46,865 nt of DNA from Steroidobacteraceae bacterium (GCA_025451845.1 JANWJS010000008.1:1-46865); one strand, 5' to 3'. Counted from the stretch's first letter, positions 7,945-16,595 are shown. Numbers and translations: made by a program. Notes: generated by a model not told the origin, from the sequence alone.

Positions 7945-8885
7945 AGGTCACCCCTCGCTGGGCCACTGCTTTCGCGCCGGCGTCTGTCGGCAACGTCGCA
8001 ATCGGTTTCGACATTCTCGGCTTTTCGGTGGCGGCGCTGGGCGATCGTGTCACGGTGAGCCGCACCGACGCGAGAGGCGTCACGATCACCGACATCACGG
8101 GCGTGGCGGGGAGTCTGCCGAGCGCGCCGGCGCAGAACACCGCCGGCCGCGCGCTGCTCGCCATGCAGGAGGCGCTGCAGCCGGGCTTCGGCTTCGCGAT
8201 GCGCATCGACAAGGGGATCCCTCTCGGCTCCGGCCTCGGGGGATCGGCCGCCTCGGCAGTCGGGGCGGTGGTGGCGGGCAATGCGCTGCTGCCGCACCCC
8301 TGCAGCAAGCTCGAGCTGCTGAAATTCGCGATGCAGGGCGAGGCGGTGGCGAGCGGCTCCGTGCACGTGGACAACATCTCTCCCTCGCTCTTCGGCGGCC
8401 TGGTGCTCACCGTTGGGATCGATCATCCCCGGGTGAAGCAGATTCCGGTACCGCAGGGGATCCGCGCCGTCATCCTGCATCCCCACATGTTTCTTTCGAC
8501 CCGGCAGGCCCGGGCGATCCTCAAGCGCAGCGTCGAGCTCTCCGACTTCGTCTGGCAGACCGCCAACCTCGCGGGCTTCATCTCCGGCTGCTACACCAAC
8601 GACCTCGACATGATCCGCGCCTCTTTCGAGGATGTGGTCATCGAGCCGCAGCGTCAGGCGTTGATACCTGGCTTTCAGGGCGTGCGCCTCGCGGCCATGG
8701 AGGCGGGCGCGCTCGGCTGCTCGATCTCCGGGGCCGGGCCGACGCTCTTCGCCTGGGCGCTCGCCAAGGACGCGCACCGGGTGCTCGAGGCGATGCGCAG
8801 CGAGTTTGCTGCCGCCGCCATTCGCATCGATGAGTGGCTGGTGGACGTCGGCGGGGACGGTGCCCAGGTCATCGAGAGCGGCTGA
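7941..8885 (+). CDS. thrB: Homoserine kinase (ThrB, 314 aa)
   Basis: ThrB phosphorylates homoserine to O-phosphohomoserine for threonine synthase. It is a GHMP-family kinase: WATAFAPASVGNVAIGFDIL opens the fold, the ATP-binding loop IPLGSGLGGSAAS lies at 93-105, and GCSISGAGPTLFAWA is the C-terminal GHMP motif. The start appears to be TTG at 7941, overlapping the thrA stop as TTGA; the frame is open further upstream, but those codons lie deep inside thrA. The overlap implies translational coupling in thrA-thrB-thrC. Confidence 0.95.
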   Translation: MKVTPRWATAFAPASVGNVAIGFDILGFSVAALGDRVTVSRTDARGVTITDITGVAGSLPSAPAQNTAGRALLAMQEALQPGFGFAMRIDKGIPLGSGLGGSAASAVGAVVAGNALLPHPCSKLELLKFAMQGEAVASGSVHVDNISPSLFGGLVLTVGIDHPRVKQIPVPQGIRAVILHPHMFLSTRQARAILKRSVELSDFVWQTANLAGFISGCYTNDLDMIRASFEDVVIEPQRQALIPGFQGVRLAAMEAGALGCSISGAGPTLFAWALAKDAHRVLEAMRSEFAAAAIRIDEWLVDVGGDGAQVIESG

Positions 8886-8913
8886 GTGGGTCGCGGAGGG
8901 CGAATTGAGCGTG

Positions 8914-10233
8914 ATGCAGTTCAGAAGCACGCGTGATGCGCAGCTGACCGCCGGATTCGGCGAGGCCCTGGCGCAGGGGCTCGCTCCGGACGGTGGCCTC
9001 TATGTACCGACCGAATGGCCGCGCGCCCAAACCGGCTCCTTCGGTCTGCGCGACAGCCTGGCGGGCGCCGGTGCCAGGTTGCTCGCGCCGTTCGCCGCCG
9101 GTGACCCGCTCGAGCCCTTTCTGCCGCAAATCACCGCCGAGGCGTTCGACTTCCCGGCACCGGTAGTCGCGCTGGGCGGCAGCGGGCGGCTGGCGGTGCT
9201 CGAGCTCTTCCACGGGCCGACGGCGGCCTTCAAGGATTTCGGCGCGCGCTTTCTCGCCGCCTGCCTCAGCCGCTTGCGCGGTCCGGGGGCGCGGCCCCTC
9301 ACGATCCTCGTCGCCACCTCGGGTGATACCGGCGGTGCCGTCGCGGCGGCCTTTCATGGCCTCCCGGGCATCGAGGTGGCCGTGCTCTTTCCCAAGGGCC
9401 TCGTCTCACCCACGCAGGAGCGGCAGCTCACGTGCTGGGGCGGCAACGTCCGCTCCTTCTCAGTGCGCGGCACGTTCGATGACTGTCAGCAGCTCGTCAA
9501 GCAAGCCTTCCTCGAGCGCCGCTGGCAAGAGGAGCGGGCGCTCTCGTCCGCCAACAGCATCAACCTCGGGCGATTGCTGCCGCAGGCCGTGTACTACGCC
9601 GCGGCGAGTCTCGCCGTCTTCAGGCGTCATGGCGAGCGGGCGTCCTTCATCGTGCCGAGCGGCAACCTCGGCAACGCGGTGGCGTGCATCTGGGCGCGTC
9701 GCCTCGGACTGCCCATCGCCGAGGTGGTGTTGGCCCACAACGCCAATCGCACCGTGCCGGATTTTCTCGACACCGGGGACTGGACTCCGCGCGCCAGTGT
9801 CGCCACGCTCGCGTCCGCCATGGACGTCGGCAACCCCAGCAACATGGAGCGCTTGCGTGCGCTCTATCCGGAATTGAGCGAGATCCGGTCCGCGGTGAGC
9901 GCCTACACCGTGGATGACGAGGCCATCCGAGCGCGCATACGCGCCGGTTACCGGGATCTCGGCCAGATCTGGTGCCCACACACCGCCACCGCGGCCGAGG
10001 CGTATGCCAGGCTCCCCGCGGAACGCCGGGATGGCGGCCGCTGGGTGTTGGTGGCCACCGCTCATCCGGCGAAGTTCCGCGAGATCGTCGCCCCGCTGAT
10101 CGGCCGCGACGTCGCAGTGCCGGAGTCGCTGGCAAAATTGTTTGCCCGACCGTCCCAGTGTACCCAGATCGATGCCGATCTGGCATCGCTTCGCGATGCG
10201 CTGCGGGACGGCCGGGTATCGGAGGGTAGTTGA
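8914..10233 (+). CDS. thrC: Threonine synthase (ThrC, 439 aa)
   Basis: ThrC converts O-phosphohomoserine to threonine with pyridoxal phosphate and is the last enzyme of the operon. The N-terminus MQFRSTRDA...GLAPDGGLYVP is typical. The PLP lysine is Lys107 in HGPTAAFKDFG, SGDTGGAVAAAF is the phosphate-binding loop, and VPSGNLGNAVA follows. The length is normal. ATG 8914 is annotated; GTG 8911 and TTG 8905 are in frame and also follow the ribosome binding site GGAGGG at 8895-8900, so the exact start is uncertain by up to three codons. The gap to thrB is 28 nt. Confidence 0.95.
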   Translation: MQFRSTRDAQLTAGFGEALAQGLAPDGGLYVPTEWPRAQTGSFGLRDSLAGAGARLLAPFAAGDPLEPFLPQITAEAFDFPAPVVALGGSGRLAVLELFHGPTAAFKDFGARFLAACLSRLRGPGARPLTILVATSGDTGGAVAAAFHGLPGIEVAVLFPKGLVSPTQERQLTCWGGNVRSFSVRGTFDDCQQLVKQAFLERRWQEERALSSANSINLGRLLPQAVYYAAASLAVFRRHGERASFIVPSGNLGNAVACIWARRLGLPIAEVVLAHNANRTVPDFLDTGDWTPRASVATLASAMDVGNPSNMERLRALYPELSEIRSAVSAYTVDDEAIRARIRAGYRDLGQIWCPHTATAAEAYARLPAERRDGGRWVLVATAHPAKFREIVAPLIGRDVAVPESLAKLFARPSQCTQIDADLASLRDALRDGRVSEGS

Positions 10234-10234
10234 C

Positions 10235-10822
10235 GTGGGTGAGATCGAGAAGCTGCCGCCGGCCGCCTGGGCTCTCATCGCGGCCGCCGCGGGACTCGGG
10301 TTCGGCGTTTCCTGGCTGTGGCGCTGGTACCGACAGTACAGCCACCGCAAGTCATTGCGAATGGCGGTGATCGCGACCGGATCCGATCATGTCATCGATG
10401 TTCTGGTGCCTGACGGAATGGGGGGCGGATTCCACGTCGACTTCCTGCTGCTGACTTCGCGCGGCGTTCTCGTGGTCGACCTGCGCGACGTGCAGGGCAA
10501 CATCTTCGGCGGCGATCAGATGGCGGAGTGGACAGTCATGGACGGACCGCGGCGCTTCACCTTCACCAATCCGCAGAGCGGTCTCTATGACCGCATCGCG
10601 GCCGTGAAGGCGATCTCAGGAGAAGTGCCCATCGAGGGCCGCGTGGTGTTCACCCGGCGCGGAAGATTCCCCAAGGGATTGCCCAAATGGACGCTCATGA
10701 TCGATGCGCTGCGGGCGGAGTTCCCCGCCATGGAGCACAACACCGAGGGCGCGGGATTTCGCGAGAGCTGGGACAAGATCAAAGGTGCGGTGAAGCCGAG
10801 CTACATGACGCACATGCGCTAG
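10235..10822 (+). CDS. Membrane-anchored NERD-domain protein (195 aa)
   Basis: Residues about 10-27 (AWALIAAAAGLGFGVSWLW) form one N-terminal membrane segment followed by a basic stop-transfer region, so the body should be cytoplasmic. The body resembles the NERD (nuclease-related) domain: FHVDFLLLTSRGVLVVDLRD, then QGNIFGG. The usual nuclease pattern ends in ExK, but here the matching position reads DLR, so catalysis is doubtful. The start is GTG 10235, two bases after the thrC stop, with GGAGGG at 10221-10226 well spaced; ATG options further in would remove the membrane segment. It is probably co-transcribed with thrABC, and nothing in the sequence explains the link to threonine synthesis. 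Confidence 0.8.
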   Translation: MGEIEKLPPAAWALIAAAAGLGFGVSWLWRWYRQYSHRKSLRMAVIATGSDHVIDVLVPDGMGGGFHVDFLLLTSRGVLVVDLRDVQGNIFGGDQMAEWTVMDGPRRFTFTNPQSGLYDRIAAVKAISGEVPIEGRVVFTRRGRFPKGLPKWTLMIDALRAEFPAMEHNTEGAGFRESWDKIKGAVKPSYMTHMR

Positions 10823-10909
10823 CGGTGTTTCCATTGGCGCGCAAGGTCGGCATCCGGCCGCGTCGCCAGCCCGGTAACTCGCGCGATCCCGCGGTCCGGG
10901 ACCGCTTAC

Positions 10910-12346
10910 TCAGTTGCTGTCGAGCGGCGCACGAGGATGGCACTGCCTGGCGTGATCGGCCAGCACCAGCGACACGCAGGCGGTAAGCTTCTCGACGTAC
11001 TCCAGGTGGAGGAATTCGTTCGGCCCGTGGGCGTTGGAATGCGGTCCGAGGACGCCGGTGATGAAGAATTGCGTGCGCGGAAAGCGCTCGCCCAGCATCC
11101 CCATGAAGGGGATAGTGCCGCCGCTACCGACGTGCACGGCTTCGCGTCCGTAGACCTCTCGCGAAGCGCGCGTGATCGACTCCTCGAGCCAGGGTGCGAA
11201 CGCGGGCGCGTTCCACCCGGCCGTCGCCCCTCCCGACTCGAAGCGCACCTGGGCCCCATAGGGCGGATTGCGCTCCAGGGCGTCCTGCACGGCGCGCGCG
11301 GCGCGTGTTGGATCGCAGGTCGGCGGCAGCCGCAGCGAGAGCTTCAAGGTGAGCGCGGGCAGCAGCACGTTGCCGGCCGAGAGCGTCGGCGGCATCCCGT
11401 CGGCGCCGGTCACCGCCAACGTCGCTTTCCAGGTGCTGTTGATGAGAAGCTCGACCGGATCGTTGGAGACCGGGCGCACGCCCGCTGCCCAGGGCAGCTT
11501 GCCGGCAACCGACTCGCCGAGCACGCGCGCCGCGGCTTCGATCTGTGCGCGCCGGTCCTGCGGAATCGGAACGGCCAGCGCATCGACGAGCAGGCCGCCG
11601 TTGATCGGGCTCTCGAGCCTCGCGAGCAGCTGCTCGATGATGCGAAAGGGCGTGGGTGCGATGCCCGTCGCCATGCCGGAGTGCACACCCTCCTCGAGCA
11701 CGCGCACGTGCAGGAGTCCGACGAGATTCCCGCGGAGCGAGGTGGTGCACCACACCTGGTCGTAGTTGCCGCATTCAGCATCCAGGCAGACAACGAGCGA
11801 GGGGTCGCCGATGCCGTCCCCCAGCGCCGCCAGATGCGCCGCAAGATCGATGCTGCCGCTTTCCTCCGACGCCTCGATGAGTAGGATGCATCGCGGCAGC
11901 GCAACGCGCTGCGCCTTGAGCGCGGCGATGGCGGTGAGCGAGCTGAAGGCCGCGTAGCCATCGTCCGCCGCACCGCGCCCGTAGAGCTTGCCGTCGCGCA
12001 ACACCGGCTCCCACGGGCCGAGACCCGGCAGCCAGCCGGTGAATTCCGGCTGCTTGTCGAGGTGGCCGTAGAGAAGGACCGAGCCCGGGAGCTCGCCGGG
12101 GACATCGACGAGGAGCAAGGGCGTGCGGCCGGGAAGCCTGCGGACCTCGACGCGCAGGCCGGGGATGGGCTGAGTGCGGCACCAGTCAGCGATGAGCTGC
12201 ACGGCGGCGGCCATGTGTCCGTTGGCTTCCCATGCCGGATCGAACACCGGCGATTTGTTCGGAATGCGCACGTAGGCGGTGAGGCGCTCGATGATGGAGC
12301 TGCGCCAGGCGGCGCCGATCGCGGCACGCACTTGCTCAAGGTTCAC
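10910..12346 (-). CDS. M20-family metallopeptidase (dipeptidase/carboxypeptidase type, 478 aa)
   Basis: M20 peptidases are cytosolic dizinc enzymes that cleave dipeptides or acyl-amino acids. Metal-ligand motifs are visible: LLYGHLDKQP (His and catalytic Asp), GRGAADDGYA (bridging Asp), IEASEESGSIDL (catalytic and ligand Glu), a ligand Asp in VVCLDAECGNYD and the last His in GPHSNAHGPNEFLHL. A dimerisation domain lies in the middle (about 220-370). The length fits the larger CNDP-like/PepV-like branch. It starts at GTG 12346 with AAGGA about 8 nt upstream, 29 nt after tatD on the same strand, so the two may form an operon. Substrate specificity cannot be told. Confidence 0.93.
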   Translation of the reverse strand: MNLEQVRAAIGAAWRSSIIERLTAYVRIPNKSPVFDPAWEANGHMAAAVQLIADWCRTQPIPGLRVEVRRLPGRTPLLLVDVPGELPGSVLLYGHLDKQPEFTGWLPGLGPWEPVLRDGKLYGRGAADDGYAAFSSLTAIAALKAQRVALPRCILLIEASEESGSIDLAAHLAALGDGIGDPSLVVCLDAECGNYDQVWCTTSLRGNLVGLLHVRVLEEGVHSGMATGIAPTPFRIIEQLLARLESPINGGLLVDALAVPIPQDRRAQIEAAARVLGESVAGKLPWAAGVRPVSNDPVELLINSTWKATLAVTGADGMPPTLSAGNVLLPALTLKLSLRLPPTCDPTRAARAVQDALERNPPYGAQVRFESGGATAGWNAPAFAPWLEESITRASREVYGREAVHVGSGGTIPFMGMLGERFPRTQFFITGVLGPHSNAHGPNEFLHLEYVEKLTACVSLVLADHARQCHPRAPLDSN

Positions 12347-12375
12347 GGGACTATCCTTCGTTTTGATTCAATAAG

Positions 12376-13251
12376 TTATGTGATATTTCTAGGGTCGGGT
12401 CGAGGTAAGCGGAACAGCCTCCGCGCCGCGGCCGTACTCGTTTGCGCCAGCGACTCGACCGGTTCGCCACGCGCGCGGGCGACGACGGCGGCGATGTGCG
12501 GAAGATACACCGGCTCGTTGCGGCGCGAGGCAGGCTTGGGCCGCAGGTCACGTGGCAGGAGGTAGGGACCATCGGTCTCGAGGAGCAGGCGGTCGGCCGG
12601 AATGCGCGGCACGAGCTCGCGCAGGTGTGCGCCGCGCCGCTCGTCGCAGATCCAACCGGTGAGGCCGATCGCGAGGCCGAGCTCGAGATAACACTCGAGC
12701 TCGGCGGCGCCGCCCGTGAAACAGTGTGCCACGCCGCCGGCGAGCCGCGGCCAATGCTCACGCAGGATGGCGATGAAGTCGGCGTGTGCGTCGCGCTGGT
12801 GCAGAAACACCGGCTTGCCGCAGCGCGCGGCGAGCTCGAGTTGACGATGGAAAGCATTGCGTTGGGACTCGTGAGGCGAGTAGTCGCGGTAGTAGTCGAG
12901 GCCACACTCTCCCACGGCAACCACCTCCGGCTCGAGCGCCAGCTCGCCGAGCTCCGTCAGGACGGCGGCAGAGAGCCCGGCTGCATGGTGCGGATGCACG
13001 CCCGCCGTCGCGAACAGCCTGCCGGGGTGTTGCCGGGAGAGAGCAACGCCCTGGCGCGAGCTCGCGGCCGAGGCACCCGTGACGACCATTTGCACCACAC
13101 CCGCTGTCGCGGCGCGCGCGATGACGGAGCTGCGGTCAGCGTCGTAGCTGTCGTGCGACAGGTTGATTCCGATGTCGATGAACGGCGCCACCGCGCGCGC
13201 CTGGGACACGGGGGCGGCCGGCGCGGTGCCTGTGATATCGTTCTCTATCAT
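12376..13251 (-). CDS. tatD: TatD-type 3'-5' DNase/RNase (291 aa)
   Basis: TatD is a metal-dependent exonuclease of the amidohydrolase-like fold involved in DNA repair and RNA turnover. The match is to TatD proper rather than YcfH or YjjV: it begins FIDIGINLSHDSYDADR (no HxH), then TAGVHPHHA, VVAVGECGLDYYRDYSP, PVFLHQRDAH, AHCFTGG, GLTGWICDERRG, LLLETDGPYLLPRDL and KPASRRNEPVYLPHI. All the acidic and histidine ligands are present. The ATG at 13251 is chosen by alignment, although the frame runs further upstream. Its start codon overlaps the start codon of the divergent gene at 13250, so both promoters must lie within the neighbouring coding regions. Confidence 0.93.
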   Translation of the reverse strand: MIENDITGTAPAAPVSQARAVAPFIDIGINLSHDSYDADRSSVIARAATAGVVQMVVTGASAASSRQGVALSRQHPGRLFATAGVHPHHAAGLSAAVLTELGELALEPEVVAVGECGLDYYRDYSPHESQRNAFHRQLELAARCGKPVFLHQRDAHADFIAILREHWPRLAGGVAHCFTGGAAELECYLELGLAIGLTGWICDERRGAHLRELVPRIPADRLLLETDGPYLLPRDLRPKPASRRNEPVYLPHIAAVVARARGEPVESLAQTSTAAARRLFRLPRPDPRNIT

Positions 13252-14086
13252 GGTTGCGGGGCATTCTACTGAACAGGGCGGTTTGCGGCCCGCTGCACGG
13301 CTGGCTGCGGTCCTGCTCTTGGCCTCGATTGCGGCGGCGCCGTCGAGGGCGGCTCCCACGCCAGCCGCCGCGGCTCCCGTGGCGGTGGCGCAGTCGAGCG
13401 CGCACTGGATGCGGGTGGAGAGTCGCATCGAGAGCGGCTACTTCCAGCAGGACGCGGCCGGCCTGGTGGCCTTGGCCGCCACCCTCTCGGCAGGCGGCGA
13501 TGCGGCGGCCAGCGATGGAAACGGGGGCTGGCAGAGTTATTACGCGGCGCTTGTCGCCTACCGGCTGGCGCTCCTCGCCAGGAATGAGGCGAGTCGGGCG
13601 TGGCCCTTCGCGCAACGCTGCGTCGATGAGCTCGACCGGACGCTCGCGCTCGACGGCGGCTCCGCGGAGGCGCTCGCCCTGCAATCGGCCTGCCTCGCCT
13701 TGCAGAGCCATCTCGATCCCTGGCGCTCGCCGTTCGCGGCGCCGCTCAGCCGCTCGCGCAGCGGCGAGGCGCTGAAACGCGCCCCGGACAATCCGCGCGT
13801 GCTTCTCCTGGGCGCCCTGGCCGCCCGCGACCGGCCGGCGTTTTTCGGCGGCGACAACCAACGTGCCTTCGTGTTGATGCAGCATGCGGTGTCGGCATTC
13901 GAGCGGCAGAGGGCGCAGGCGGGCGTGCCTGGGTGGGGCGCCGCGGATGCGTTCACGGACCTGGCGGAGGATTATCTGGGGCGCGGTGAGGCCCTGGCCG
14001 CGCGCAATGTGCTCGAGCGGGCGCTCCTCCTCGCGCCGGACTTTACGCATGCGCGGCGGCTCATGGCGGAGATCGTCTCCGGATAA
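13250..14086 (+). CDS. Exported TPR-like repeat protein (278 aa)
   Basis: The product has a long N-terminal signal region (about 1-37) with a hydrophobic core LAAVLLLASIAAA and a likely signal peptidase site after PSRA. The mature part is all-helical with TPR-like units such as GSAEALALQSACLALQS, EALKRAPDNPRVLLLGALAA and ARNVLERALLLAPDFTHARRL, so it is probably a periplasmic scaffold. The ATG at 13250 is the first that gives an intact signal peptide; it shares the sequence CATG with the tatD start on the other strand. It stands 43 nt before the DUF4389 gene and the exporter genes, so it may belong to that unit. No specific function is recognised. Confidence 0.75.
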   Translation: MVAGHSTEQGGLRPAARLAAVLLLASIAAAPSRAAPTPAAAAPVAVAQSSAHWMRVESRIESGYFQQDAAGLVALAATLSAGGDAAASDGNGGWQSYYAALVAYRLALLARNEASRAWPFAQRCVDELDRTLALDGGSAEALALQSACLALQSHLDPWRSPFAAPLSRSRSGEALKRAPDNPRVLLLGALAARDRPAFFGGDNQRAFVLMQHAVSAFERQRAQAGVPGWGAADAFTDLAEDYLGRGEALAARNVLERALLLAPDFTHARRLMAEIVSG

Positions 14087-14129
14087 CACAATAGAGGACC
14101 GTCAAGGGTACCGGGAGGGGGAGGGGAAC

Positions 14130-14408
14130 ATGAGCAGCCTGCCACAACCGGTCGAGCCGCCCCCCGGCGATCTCGGCGTACGCTTTCTCTACATGCTCCT
14201 ATTCGCGGTCGTATTCTGGATCGTGAGTTGGACGCTCGCCGTTACCGCAATCGCGCAATTGCTGGTGCGGCTGTCCTGCGGACGGGTGAGCGGCGAGTTG
14301 GCGCGTTTCGGGGGTGCTCTGGCGCGTTATACTCAGCAGATCGTAGAATTCCTGACGTTCGTCACCGAGCGGGTGCCGTATCCGATAGGGGAATTTCCGC
14401 TCCAATAG
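14130..14408 (+). CDS. DUF4389 small membrane protein (92 aa)
   Basis: This short protein has a single strong membrane segment (about 21-48, LYMLLFAVVFWIVSWTLAVT) followed by an amphipathic tail containing ALARYTQQIVEFLTFVTE and a C-terminal PYPIGEFP, all typical of the DUF4389 family in gammaproteobacteria. The start ATG 14130 follows a purine-rich GGGGGAGGGGAA. No biochemical role is known for the family. It lies between the TPR-like protein and the exporter adaptor in the same direction. Confidence 0.8.
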   Translation: MSSLPQPVEPPPGDLGVRFLYMLLFAVVFWIVSWTLAVTAIAQLLVRLSCGRVSGELARFGGALARYTQQIVEFLTFVTERVPYPIGEFPLQ

Positions 14409-14452
14409 GCGTGCGTCGCTTCTGCAAGAGGCGCAGCCACGGGCGCCGTTTG

Positions 14453-14528
14453 GAGGTGACAACTGTCACCGCAACGGGTGATGAACCGCACTTGGGATTA
14501 GGCTTTCGATACGAGATTCTGGCACACA
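14453..14528 (+). repeat. 76-nt duplicated leader, copy A (before the exporter adaptor)
   Basis: This 76-nt stretch matches 15793-15868 at 62 of 76 positions without gaps. It ends at the first base of the adaptor start codon. It contains the dyad GTGACAACTGTCAC (14456-14469), the invariant block CAACGGGTGATGAA and the blocks CGCACTTGGGAT and TTCGATACGA. It could be a duplicated operator or leader; no known regulator site is recognised. Confidence 0.7.
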
Positions 14529-15784
14529 TGTCACCCGATTCCGACAAGGCGCAGCTCATCCATCAGCTCAGGATCGACCGGTCCGAGCGCGAGCAGACCG
14601 GCGCGGGCGTGCGCAAATGGTGGCTGCCGGTCTCTATTGCGGCAGTCGTCATCGCCGCGGCGGTCGTTCTCCTCCTCACGCGCAACAGCGCAATCCAGGT
14701 CAGCGAGGCGACGGCGGTGGCCGCATCGGCGGCCGCGCGGCCCGCGGCAATCCTGCAGGCGACCGGCTACGTCACCGCGGAGCGCGAGGCGACAGTGTCC
14801 TCGCAGATCGCCGGACAGTTGTCACACGTCTATTTCGAGGAAGGCGAGCACGTGCACCGCGGGCAGCTGCTCGCACGGTTGGATGACAGCGCGCAGCAAG
14901 CCGCTTTGGAGCAGGCCAATGCCCAGTTGGCGGCGGCACGAGCGCAGTTACGCCAGTATCAGGTACAGCTCGAGCAGGCGCGGCGCGATTTCGCCCGCGA
15001 CCAGGCGCTGATCGGCCAGCATCTGGTGTCGGAGCAGGATTTCGAGACCGCGCGGACGCAGGCGGCCACTCTCGCGGCGCAGGTGGTGACTCAGGGGCGC
15101 ACGGTGGCGGTAGCGCGCGCCGGCGTCCAGGCGGCGCAGGTACAGGTGAATTACACCATCGTCGCGGCGCCGTTCACGGGGGTGGTGATCGACAAAGCGG
15201 CCCAGGTGGGCGAGATGATCTCGCCTATCTTCGGCGGCGGTTCGTTCGAGGCGGCCGGCATCGCCACCGTAGTCGACATGAGCTCCCTCGAGGTCGACGT
15301 CGATGTGAACGAAGCCTACATCCACCGGGTGGAACCGCGGCAAGCCGCCGTGGCGGTGCTCGATGCCTATCCCGACTGGAATATCCCGGCCCACGTGATC
15401 GCCATCGTGCCGACGGCCGATAAAAGCAAGGCCACCGTGAAGGTGCGCGTGGCGTTCGAGAAGCTCGACCCGCGCATCCTGCCGGACATGGGTGTGCGCG
15501 TGTCGTTTCTGCAGGCGGCGTCGGCAGAGCCCGGCGGCGCCGCGGCCGCACTCCCGGCCGGCACGGTATGGGTGCCTGCGTCAGCTGTCGTGAAGCGTGG
15601 CGGCCGCCCCGTCGTCTTCGTGGTCCAGGGGGACAAGGCCCACGAGGCATCGGTCACGCCTGGTGAAAGTGCAGGCGATCTTCGCGCCATACAGGGTATC
15701 GCCAGCGGCGCTGCCGTGGTGCAATCTCCTCCTGCGCGCCTCAACGACGGCTCGCGCGTCACCGTGAAATCGGACAACGGGTAA
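14528..15784 (+). CDS. Periplasmic adaptor (MacA/HlyD-like membrane fusion protein) of an ABC exporter (418 aa)
   Basis: Membrane fusion proteins bridge an inner-membrane exporter to an outer-membrane channel. The sequence has a cytoplasmic N-terminus, one membrane segment (about 33-52, LPVSIAAVVIAAAVVLLL), a lipoyl-like half (ATVSSQIAGQLSHVYFEEGE), a coiled-coil hairpin rich in Ala, Gln and Arg (about 115-205), the second lipoyl half (YTIVAAPFTGVVID) and beta-barrel regions (LEVDVDVNEAYI, VWVPASAVV). ATG 14528 is chosen; upstream in-frame codons lie in the duplicated leader. ATPase and permease genes follow, completing a MacAB-like system. The substrate is unknown; lipoprotein, peptide or macrolide export are possibilities. 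An outer-membrane TolC partner is not encoded here. Confidence 0.9.
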   Translation: MSPDSDKAQLIHQLRIDRSEREQTGAGVRKWWLPVSIAAVVIAAAVVLLLTRNSAIQVSEATAVAASAAARPAAILQATGYVTAEREATVSSQIAGQLSHVYFEEGEHVHRGQLLARLDDSAQQAALEQANAQLAAARAQLRQYQVQLEQARRDFARDQALIGQHLVSEQDFETARTQAATLAAQVVTQGRTVAVARAGVQAAQVQVNYTIVAAPFTGVVIDKAAQVGEMISPIFGGGSFEAAGIATVVDMSSLEVDVDVNEAYIHRVEPRQAAVAVLDAYPDWNIPAHVIAIVPTADKSKATVKVRVAFEKLDPRILPDMGVRVSFLQAASAEPGGAAAALPAGTVWVPASAVVKRGGRPVVFVVQGDKAHEASVTPGESAGDLRAIQGIASGAAVVQSPPARLNDGSRVTVKSDNG

Positions 15785-15792
15785 GGACCGCA

Positions 15793-15868
15793 GAGGTGGC
15801 AATCGTCACTTCAACGGGTGATGAATCGCACTTGGGATAGCGCCTTCGATACGACATTCTTGCGCACG
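15793..15868 (+). repeat. 76-nt duplicated leader, copy B (before the exporter ATPase)
   Basis: This is the second copy of the sequence at 14453-14528 (14 substitutions, no gaps). It fills nearly all of the gap between the adaptor stop and the ATPase gene. The dyad is imperfect here (GTGGCAATCGTCAC, 15796-15809), while the block CAACGGGTGATGAA is unchanged. Confidence 0.7.
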
Positions 15869-15884
15869 TTAGGGGAATGATGCC

Positions 15885-16595
15885 ATGAGCCCACTGGTCG
15901 AGATCCGTAGTCTCAGCAAGGTGTACACGCGCGGTCGGCAGAAGATCGAGGTGCTGCACCACGTTGACCTGGACATCGCTGCCGGAGACTTCCTCGCGCT
16001 CATGGGTCCGTCGGGCTCGGGCAAGACGACGCTCCTCAACCTGATCGGCGGGCTCGACTCTCCGAGCGAGGGCACCATCGCCGTGGCGGAGAAGCGCATC
16101 GACAGGCTCGGGCAGAGCGAGCTCGCCCGCTGGCGGTCCAACCATGTCGGTTTCGTCTTCCAGTTCTACAACCTGCTGCCGATGCTCTCGGCCACGCGCA
16201 ACGTGGAGCTGCCGCTGCTGCTCACGAAGCTCCCGGCTTCCAAGCGCCGCAGCCATGCGGCGGTGGCGCTCGAGCTCGTAGGGCTCGCCGACCGCGCCGC
16301 GCACAAGCCGGGGGAGCTCTCCGGCGGGCAACAGCAGCGCGTCGCCATAGCACGCGCCATCGTCTCCGACCCGACACTGCTCGTCTGCGACGAGCCGACG
16401 GGAGACCTCGACAGGCAGTCGGCGGTTGAGGTCCTGACGCTGCTGCAGCGCCTCAATCGCGAGCACGGCAAGACCATCGTCATGGTGACGCACGACCCGA
16501 AGGCCGCGGAGTACGCGACGCATACACTGCATCTCGACAAAGGCACGCTGGTCGAGGCGGGCGCGGCGGTGGCGGCGGTCGCGGCGGCCTCATGA
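15885..16595 (+). CDS. MacB/LolD-type ABC transporter ATPase (236 aa)
   Basis: This is the cytoplasmic ATPase that powers the exporter. It has Walker A GPSGSGKTT, the Q-loop FVFQFYNLLPMLSA, the signature LSGGQQQRVAIARA, Walker B LLVCDEPTGDLD and the H-loop VMVTHDP. The form LSGGQQQR...DEPTGDLD is typical of MacB/LolD ATPases. The start ATG 15885 has AGGGGAA about 8 nt upstream. The last 15 residues are a low-complexity Ala/Val tail. Its stop overlaps the permease start (ATGA), showing translational coupling. Confidence 0.95.
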   Translation: MSPLVEIRSLSKVYTRGRQKIEVLHHVDLDIAAGDFLALMGPSGSGKTTLLNLIGGLDSPSEGTIAVAEKRIDRLGQSELARWRSNHVGFVFQFYNLLPMLSATRNVELPLLLTKLPASKRRSHAAVALELVGLADRAAHKPGELSGGQQQRVAIARAIVSDPTLLVCDEPTGDLDRQSAVEVLTLLQRLNREHGKTIVMVTHDPKAAEYATHTLHLDKGTLVEAGAAVAAVAAAS

